Of a stretch of 64,000 nt of DNA, positions 56,475-64,000 are shown piece by piece. Positions within the stretch are counted from its first letter, which is position 1; the number at the start of each line of letters is the position of its first letter. The stretch is from assembly GCA_029204045.2 (NCBI GenBank), contig JAQNDB010000507.1:16153-80152 (forward strand). Reading direction: 5' to 3'. The position numbers and the translations under genes are program-made. A model generated the notes under the pieces. That model made no database searches. It saw only the letters and a list, made by a program, of their open reading frames with translations, and had not been told where the DNA came from. Source of the DNA: Tillandsia leiboldiana. Its lineage: Eukaryota > Streptophyta > Magnoliopsida > Poales > Bromeliaceae.

Positions 56475-59400
56475 TGTAAAGTACCGGGGCATTGGATAGC
56501 GCGCCGACCACACAGATGGCTTGGAGCAGAGAGTTGCCTTGAGCTTGTTGTATCTGAGGTTACAGTTGATGCCGGGTTGATTCGGATCAACGCGGAAGCT
56601 CCAACTCGATTCGGGGTTTTTCCGGGCTTTGTAGGCCGATTGAGGATGAGATTGGAAATTTCCGACTTCACCGTGGAGCGCCGAAAATTCAGAAACACTT
56701 GGAACACGTGTACTTTTGATTTACAGCGAGGTTCGGGAGGTTCCGGACTGACGCGGAGGACCCGGAGGCAAAAAAGTGAGTTGGAACTGGCAGTTTTGGA
56801 GCCGGTATTTGGTTTGAGCACCCCGACTCAACGGATAAGCTTTTTGAAGAGGAGAAAAAGCTGTGGACACGTGTACTTTTGATTACAGCGAGGTTCGGGA
56901 GGTTCGGACTGACGCGGAGGACCCCGGAGGCAAAAAGTGAGTTGGAACTGGCAATTTTGGAGCCCGGTAATTGATTTGAGGCACCCCGCCTCAACGGATG
57001 AGCTTTTTGGAGAGAAAAAGCTGTGAGCGCGTGTATTTTCGATTTACAGCGGAGTTCGGAGGTTCCGGGCAGCGGCGGAGAGCCGAAGGCAAAAGTGAGT
57101 TGGAGTTGGAGTTTGGAGTTAATTAATTAATGGATTAATTAATTAAAGCTTTATGCTTTATATAAAGCTGCCTCCACCCCTCCTCTGCAGCAGAGAGAAG
57201 AAAGAAAGAAAAAAGAGAAAGAAAGAAGGAAAGGAAAAGAGAGGAAAAGGAAGAAGAGGAGTTTTGAGCCGATCGTGGATTTTTTGGACTCGCGTTGGAG
57301 GGCCGTGCGAAGCTCGTGGGCGGTGCGACGTGCGACGACGAGGTAAGCCAATTTCTCCTTTTTGAGGTTTCTTGGAGTTTTTGAGCTTTAGGGATTTTTT
57401 ATAATTGGATTTTAATTGCAAAAAAATAGATTTATGGATTTTTGGGATTTTCGGATTTATCGGATTTATCGGGGCTTTTTCTGTTTTTTTGCCGTCGCCG
57501 CCGGCCGCGCGCGCGCGCAACGGCGCACGCGCGGCGCCAGGGAGCTGTGTTGGCAGCACCCTGCGGCGTCTTGCCGCTGGGCGCGGCGCCGCGTGCAGCA
57601 AAGAGCGGCACGCGGCGCTACCGGGCCGCGCGCAGGGGCGCGCGGCAGGGCCGCGCGCAGGGGCGCGCGGCAGGGCCGCGCGCAGGTGCGCGCGGCATCT
57701 CCTGGCCGCGCGCGGCCCTGGGCGCGCGGCAGGGCCGCGCGCAGGTGCGCGCGGCACCTCCTTGCCGCGCAGGCTTGCGCGCGGCAGGGCCGCGCGCAGG
57801 TGCGCGCGGCACTCTGGCCGGCGCAGGGGCGCGCGGCAGGGGCGCGCGCAGGGGCGCGCGGCAGGCCCGCGCGCAGTGCGCGCGGGCCCTCCTGGCCGCG
57901 CGCAGGGGCGCGCGGCAGGGCCGCGCGCAGAGGCGCGCGGCAGGGCCGCGCGCGTGCGCGCGGGCCCTCCTGGCCGCGCGCAGGCGCGCGCGGCAGGGCC
58001 GCGCGCAGGGGCGCGCGGCAGGGCCGCGCGTGTGCGCGCGGGCATCTCTGGCCGCGCGCTGGGGCGGCGGCAGGGCGCGCGCGGGCCTGCGCGGGCCGCG
58101 CGGGCCGCGCGCGGGCCTGCGTAGGCGCGCGGCCGCGCGCAGCGCAGTGGGCTGCGCGCGGGCCCGCGCGCAGCGCCGCTGGGCGCCGGCGCAGCGCCGC
58201 TGGGCGCTGCGCGGTGCGCTCCGGCACCGCGCAGAGGGTCGCTGCGCGGCGCCGCTTGGTTGGGCGCCGTGCGGCGGGCCTCCCTCGTCGCGCGGCTGGT
58301 TTTTCGCCGCTCGGCGTGCTCCCGGGACAGCGGGTGGCGCCTCCGTTTGCGTGCCGGCGCCGTTGGTTCCCACCGGCGGCCGCTGTTTTTTCGCGGGGGG
58401 TTTTGCGCAAGTTTTCGCGCCGTTTGCACAGGTTTTCGCGCAGTTTTTGCGCAGGTTTTCGCGCGTTTTGCGCAGGTTTTCGCGCAGTTTTTGCGCAGGG
58501 TTTTCGCGCCGTTTTGCGCAGGTTTTCGTGCAGTTTTTGCGCAGGTTTTCGCGCCGTTTTGCGCAGGTTTTCGCGCAGTTTTTTGCGCAGGTTTTCGCGC
58601 CGTTTTGCGCGGGTTTTCGCGCAGTTTTTGCGCAGGTTTTCGCGCCGTTTCGCGCAGGTTTTCGCGCCAAGTTTTTGCGCAGGTTTTCGCGCCGTTTCGC
58701 GCAGATTTCGCGAGGTTTTCGTCGTTTTCGCGAGCAGGTTGCGAGCAGTTTCGCAAGCGGTTTCGCTGTTTTCGCTCGCTGTTTTCGCGCAGGTTTTCGC
58801 CGTTTTTCGCGAGCAGGTTGCGAGCAGTTTTGCGCAGTTTTCGCAGGGTTTTCGCGAGCGGTTTGTGCAGTTTTCGCTGGTTTTTCGCAAGCTGTTTTTG
58901 AGCAGTTTTCGCGCCCGACGGAGCTGTTTTCGCCGTCGGGCGCTGGTTTTCGACGACGGCTGTTTTTTCGCCGTCGGGCGCTGATTTTTTCGCTGACGGA
59001 GGCTGTTTTCGCCGACGGAAGCTGTTTTTTCGCCGTCGGATGCTCGGTTTTTGACCTTTTTTGATTGATTTTGCGATTTCTTCGCTTCTGACAGCTTGCG
59101 GTGCGGTTTTTGCTTAGAGGAGGAGCGACGCGGTCGTGTGGTTGGTCGCCGCGTGCTCCGTTTTGCGTGCGGTTTCTGGCATCGGGCTTCGGGTTGCGTG
59201 CGGACCCCCTGGAGGCCAGGTAAGCCGCTGTGCCAATTGCAAGTGTCGACGAGCAATTGGTGGCTTTCTGAGGTGGGTTGGTTTTCTCTCCAAGTCTACG
59301 GACTTCCTTCTACTTCTAATGTGTTAGGATTGCATGCTAGTTTAAGTGTTTTCTTGGAACTAACTAGCACCCCCGTCATATGTGCATGAGTTTGACAGAC

Positions 59401-61254
59401 CATTTTGTGAACCTTAATTTGGGCTAGGTTCCTTTATGCTTTCGACATCCCGCACCTTTTCTTATCCTTCCGGGACTTAGAGTTTCCTCGCCCGGGTGGT
59501 GGGCCGAGTGGTCAGAGTGTGTGGGACGGGTGTTGCACTCGGGCCCGGGGGGGGGGCCGAGTGGGGTCTGGTGGCTGGGTTAGGCCAGTGTTAGTGTTCG
59601 GGGAACCGTTTCTGATAAAACGGTGGTCCCGGGGGTTTTTCTTTCCACTGTTCTTCTCGTCACCACCAGGTTGGGATCGTGGTGCACGTGTGTTAGCAGG
59701 ACCTTGAACCCAGAACCTTTTTGGATAAATACATGATTTTAGTCAGCCAATGTTTCTTCCAAGCCTCGCAAGGTTGTCTGAGTCTGTTCTCGTCCGTTGG
59801 GACGAAGGCATCAGCTCTTCGAGGCTTGGGGCATAAAACTTGATTTCAAAGGGTTTTCCTAAAAAGACTAAAAATCGTTATAAAGATGGCTTTCTCTCAG
59901 ATCGAATGATTTTCTGAAATAAATGACATGGTTTCTTATAAACTTATCCACCCGAGCGGATTCGAGTGATCTGGGTTCTAAGGGCTGCTTTCTCTCTTGG
60001 GGACGTAGATGTTAGTCTCCCTGGGTTTCGGACCCTTCGTAAATCTGGCCGTGGAGTAGCTCCGGCCGTGAGTTGAGTGTTGAGTTCAGTGGAGTTGTGT
60101 TGTGGGAGCCGTGGGTGAGACGGTGGTCCCAGCTGTGTAGTACCTTCGTTGAGTGGGTCTGTGTTGTGAGATTGAGTCGTGGAGGGTTCTCCGACTGAGT
60201 TTGTGCTTGAGCATCGAGATACCGATCTGTTTGATCGAGGACCACAGCCTGCAGGAGCCACTTGTGAGACAGTGATACTGATGAGATACTTGAGTTCGGT
60301 GGGGTCGCACCCCTCGAACCGCCCCGGGTGCGTTGATGATTCCGAGCCTGATGAGGCTGCGATGATGATACCGAGCCTGACGAGGCTGCGATGATGCGCT
60401 AGTTCATGTACTAGTGGTCGCTTGATACCCCTGGCCGTGCTACCATGGGGTCACTGTGTGAGATATCGAGTTTGTCCGTTGGGACACCCTGGTTGATACA
60501 CCAGGGGGCGCAGGCTTGACTCGACTGGACCCGGGGGGGCAGTCGCCGAGATTTGAGATGTACTGAGAGAGTGATGGTGTAGCAGTGTCATAGTAGCGCG
60601 TCTTGGGCTTAGTACTTGTGACATGTTGTCAGTGTGAGTGACTGCATACCATCATCCATAGTCTCTTCTTGTTGAGCATTTTAGATAGAGGCATGATTGC
60701 TGTAGATTCTTTTCCAGCTTATTATATTTATCATCAGTCTTTTCTCTATCTTATGCCTCTGGTAGACCTTCAGGGGCAGACGTGGTTCTTGGAGACCTGT
60801 ACCCACTGAGAACTAATGTAGGATGTAGTTCTCACACCTCTGTCGGTGACAGGTTGCTGAGGCTTTCTTCCGTTCCTGCTGTGCTTGACTGGACGGACGA
60901 GGCCAGGGAGTGCGTGATAGTTCCCTACCAGCATTGTTACTTAGAGAGAGGTAGATGTACCATCCCGGATTGTGGGAGTTGGTTATGTTTCTGTTTAGCT
61001 ATCTCCCCTTGGATTTGTAGATGTTGTATAGGTGCACTACTTTTTGTATCATCTGATTTTGGGAGATAGGCTATGTGTTGTAGCAGCTTTGTAGTTGAGA
61101 AAAAATTTATAGTACAGCTTTTTATCCGCTCTGATATCTGTGTAGCTGTAGTTTTGTCTTTTGCAGGCTAGACGCTTCGTCTGTACGGCAGTTTCCGTAC
61201 AGATGGCGGATCTGTTAGCGAGCCCGGGTCGCAGTTTCGACCCGGGGCGTGACA
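56475..61254 (+). repeat. 3' LTR of G
   Basis: 4780 bp, same content as the 5' LTR but with many single-base indels, most between about 56,850 and 60,960. Inverted-repeat element at 59759-59829. No gene. Confidence 0.93.
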
Positions 61255-62011
61255 GATTCCCTTCTTTTTATTCTTTTGCAGATTTTTAACCTTTCTTGTG
61301 CAGGTTTTTCAGTTTTTAGGACTTAATCTTAGTTCTAGTTCTTAAATTTCGGAACATTTTCTTTGAAATTTTTAACTCTCCTACAATTTTGGTAATTTTG
61401 GCTTTGTTTGTGACAAAAAAAGGGAGAGAGTTTAGAGGGAACTTGAACAATGACAATGATGTGATGTGAACATCAAGGTAAGTGAACATCAAGGGAACTT
61501 GAACAATGCTGATGTGAAAATTTTGTATACATCAAGGTAAGTATCACTTCAACTTCAACTTTGGTTTTATCTTGTGATTGTTTGCATGTCTCTACTAACT
61601 ATTCGACTAACTATTTGGGCATGTAATATGACTAACAAGTTGATGTTGGACTAACATTTTATGACATTTGGTTTTTGATTGCATAGAAGATATGTTGGCT
61701 TTTGACTATGATTCTCTTACATATCTGAATTCTCAAATGTCATGATGATCAGATAAACTCTATCTCTGTACTAGGTTTTGTATGCTAAATATTCTTGAGG
61801 TATCTAACGATCTCTTTTTGTCAAGAATGATTTCTTTGTGCAGAGAGTACAGATGTCTAAGTCTAGAGTCTGTTTTAGGAGTTTATCTCATGTTTTTAAA
61901 TTTTGGATCTCCATTGTAAATTTTTGTTGTATGGTGATAGCAACAAAAATATCTTTTTGAATTTTCTTTAGTGGATCTGTGTTTTGTCACGAAACCGCCA
62001 AAGGGGGAGAT
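61255..62011 (+). other. copia C 3' noncoding region and PPT
   Basis: Begins with the target copy gattc and continues the 3' region of copia C as in B 20597-21361. An extra purine tract lies at about 61416-61430; the true PPT AAAGGGGGAGAT is 62000-62011. A short aagg-taagtgaacatcaa segment is duplicated near 61475-61500. Confidence 0.85.
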
Positions 62012-63350
62012 TGTTACGGAATTTGAGTTGGCGTAGTTTCGTGAAAGTCTCAAGTCTTGAAGATTGAAGGTGAAGAAAGTTGGATCATTTAACTCAATCT
62101 CAAGAAAGAAGAATTCAAAAGGATCAGGTATGTTTAACTAAAGATTTTGTGTGATCCGAATACTTCTTGTAGTGTAGAAACACTTGGAAGAATCTTTCAT
62201 TGCATAAAAATCAAAAACTGGACTTGGGACATGTTCAGGATCCGGATCAGGTTGTTCGATCCGGATCCCGAAGGTGGTTCGTTCATACACCAGTTCAATC
62301 CGGATCGTAGCCTCTCTTGATCCGGATCCCGAACACTGAGTTTACCATCTTCCTTGAACGATCCGGATCAGGCTTCGCAATCCGGATCCCGAACGTTGAT
62401 GTTTGGTGAACTGTATGAACGATCCGGATCAAGCACTTCGATCCGGATCCCGAACCTTCGTTTTTCTGGAATTGCCTGACTCGTTACGACGATCCGGATC
62501 ACAGCTAATCCGATCCGGATCGCCGTCCGTAAAATTTCCAGAAATGTTAGGTTTTTGATTCTTATCTCCTTCCTAGGGTTTCTAACCTATAAATAGACCC
62601 TATGACTCTTTTTCTAGGGTTAATCCACATAGCCGTCATTTTCATATATCATCTTATACGGCTCTAGATCCACATATAGAGAAGAAAGGAAATCATTAGA
62701 GAATACTCTATGTTTCTTCATCTATATTGATTAGTTTGATTCTAGGTTTTCATACTCACATCTTGAGTTGAATCAAACTAATGAATACTTAGATGGTATT
62801 TCCGATCTATCTTTGATCTAAGTATTCGGCGGATCATCACCACCAAAAACAACGATTTACCCCAAAAATCGGCGCGTGGATTCGCGTGTCCTTGTGGATT
62901 CAAGGTTCAACCGCTCTCGTGGATTCGGAGCGAGGCACGTTCGTGGATTCGAAGGGTGCTATTGGGTGAAGACCGTGGATTCGGTCGGACGTCGTGGATT
63001 CGACGTTGGACGCCGTGGATTCGGCGTTGGGCGCAGATCGTGGATTCGAGAAGCGTCGCGGAGCGAGCGGAGAAGATCCTCTAGGAGCGTATGGAAAAGG
63101 TTGAGTCGTAAGTGTGTACGGTAAATCACCTTGTACGTGTTTTAATTCTAGTGGATTTCTGCCGTGTTATCGGTCCCGTGGTTTTTTACTCCGGTGATGG
63201 AGTTTTCCACGTAAAAATCTTGCGTATTATTTTTATTTCCGCATTGGGTTTTTATCGCAACGATTTTTGAGTGTTTATACGTTTACACCTATTCACCCCC
63301 CTCTAGGTGTTTTTTCCCCTATTTAGATCCTTATTACATATAACCCAACA
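62012..63350 (+). repeat. 3' LTR of copia C
   Basis: 1339 bp, ends TGTTACGG...TAACCCAACA. Ten palindromes 62239-62521, TATA 62588-62595, hairpin array 62871-63058, end hairpin 63177-63211. Confidence 0.93.
62871..63058 (+). repeat. array of eight TGGATT-loop hairpins, copia C 3' LTR
   Basis: As in the 5' LTR, with the sixth stem intact (CGTCG/CGACG). Confidence 0.85.
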
Positions 63351-64000
63351 ATCCGATGCCTATGCGCGAAGATATCGCAGAAAACACTGTGGCCTGTCCA
63401 AACTCCGCCCAAGAAAATGGGTCAAAAGAAAGCTCGGGAAACGCCAAGAAAAATTCGAAATGAGGGAAAACTCAAATCACCAGATCGTAGCCCTAACTGT
63501 TGTGAAGCCAACGGCAAAAAAAATCGCTGGAAAATACTGTCGGGGTAGCTCGGGAGAGACCACGCACCGAACGCGACGAAGAAGGCCACAAAAAACGAGC
63601 GTCGCGCCGCCCGTAAAAATAGAAACCTTGGGATGCGTGCCGCAAAAAAATCTGGAAATCTACAGTTGGAACCGGCTCAGGGAGTGAAGATTTCTGTGAA
63701 TGCCGCACAAGAGAAGGAGAGCGGGAAAGAGCTCTCAGCAGTTGAACTCGGCCTATTAAAGGTGGGAAAAAACAATTGGAAAAATGAACCTATAGGTCCC
63801 CACTTCCGGGGCGCTCAGGATTTTCGCGGCTGCTATACAGTGTTGGGCCCGGCCCAACACTGTGCGGGCCCGAATCGCTCCTGGGCTCCACGGGGAAACG
63901 GAAGGGGCAAAAGCCGCGCAGCCTCCCAGCGTGCGACGTGTGGCCCAGTGCGGAGAGCCGTCACGCGTGGCGTGCCGCTGGTCAGCGCGCCCACGTGCGC
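63351..64000. other. unrecognised flank, GC-rich at the end
   Basis: Purine-rich at first, then GC-rich from about 63800; no frame I can support. It is not a continuation of G2, the sequence on the other side of copia C. GC-rich words with ggcccagtg, cgtgtgg and cacgtgcgc recall the G1 3' LTR, so a gypsy LTR is possible but unproven. It holds the palindrome at 63838-63862. Confidence 0.4.
63838..63862. repeat. 25-bp perfect palindrome
   Basis: CAGTGTTGGGCC-C-GGCCCAACACTG: two 12-bp arms around one base. Each arm holds TGGGCC, the plant TCP-type site II core. Confidence 0.75.

Larger units (their letters stand above)
49472..61254 (+). mobile_element. G: non-autonomous Tekay/Del-like gypsy element
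   Basis: LTRs of 4774 bp (49472-54245) and 4780 bp (56475-61254) enclose 2229 bp. The target copies gattc at 49467-49471 and 61255-61259 are perfect and rejoin the end of the copia C accessory region. The interior has a PBS, the start of gypsy gag and a degenerate pol 3' end but no protease, RT or RNase H. H (1-4096) is a second copy of the same family. Confidence 0.94.
24120..63350 (+). mobile_element. C: Sirevirus-type copia element split by D, E and G
   Basis: The pieces 24120-27133, 37711-37969, 44368-49471 and 61255-63350 join into one element of about 10.5 kb with the same order as copia B. Each join restores the B sequence: gag at D and E, the end of the accessory ORF at G. Both LTRs are of the same subtype with ten palindromes. 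No matching target duplication flanks it (tatct before, atccg after). Confidence 0.9.

Noticed and set aside
62239..62521. Regular short repeats that could look like a CRISPR array
   Set aside because: The repeat is a 10-bp palindrome with short uneven spacers, inside a plant LTR before a TATA box; there are no cas genes and this is not a prokaryote.
63307..63687. A 126-codon frame across the copia C LTR end
   Set aside because: It starts inside the LTR, runs into lysine/arginine-rich low-complexity sequence and has no recognisable domain.

Overview
The window is plant nuclear heterochromatin made wholly of nested LTR retrotransposons. I find no host gene, tRNA or rRNA. The elements are Ty1/copia of the Sirevirus (SIRE/Maximus) type, with 1.1-1.4 kb LTRs, a long gag with two CCHC knuckles and an extra ORF after pol, and Ty3/gypsy elements of Tekay/Del type with 4.8-5.1 kb LTRs. 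Both groups use a TGGTATCAGAGC primer-binding site. This fits an angiosperm; the species cannot be told.

Layout. G1, an old gypsy element on the minus strand, spans 7568-23057 and is broken by several insertions. These are copia A (minus, 4097-7567, itself cut at 4096 by gypsy LTR H, 1-4096), a solo copia LTR (9164-10245, TSD acgac), complete copia B (11644-22638, TSD tcagg) and gypsy LTR fragment G2 (23058-24119). From 24120 to 63350 lies one copia element, C, cut into four pieces by three insertions: D (27134-37710, gypsy-like, 5.1-kb LTRs around a 412-bp interior), E (37970-44367, gag-only copia, TSD cttca) and G (49472-61254, gypsy-like, 4.8-kb LTRs around a 2.2-kb interior, TSD gattc). 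The last 650 bases are an unrecognised GC-rich flank.

How the parts work. Copia LTRs carry, in order, an array of GATCCGGATC palindromes, a TATA box, an array of small hairpins with a constant TGGATT loop and self-complementary but varying stems, and a conserved hairpin near the LTR end. They are followed by the PBS, gag, damaged pol, a conserved noncoding block, a second palindrome array with its own TATA box and intron, the accessory ORF, and polypurine tracts. B and C share the same deletion of protease and the integrase zinc finger; A still has protease. E keeps only gag, and D and G are coding-poor, so most elements here must have depended on proteins supplied by others.

The most striking unexplained signals are the TGGATT-loop hairpin arrays, the LTR-like internal promoter in front of the accessory ORF, and the conserved noncoding block shared by B, C and E. 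All comparisons were made by eye; no alignment, folding or database search was run.
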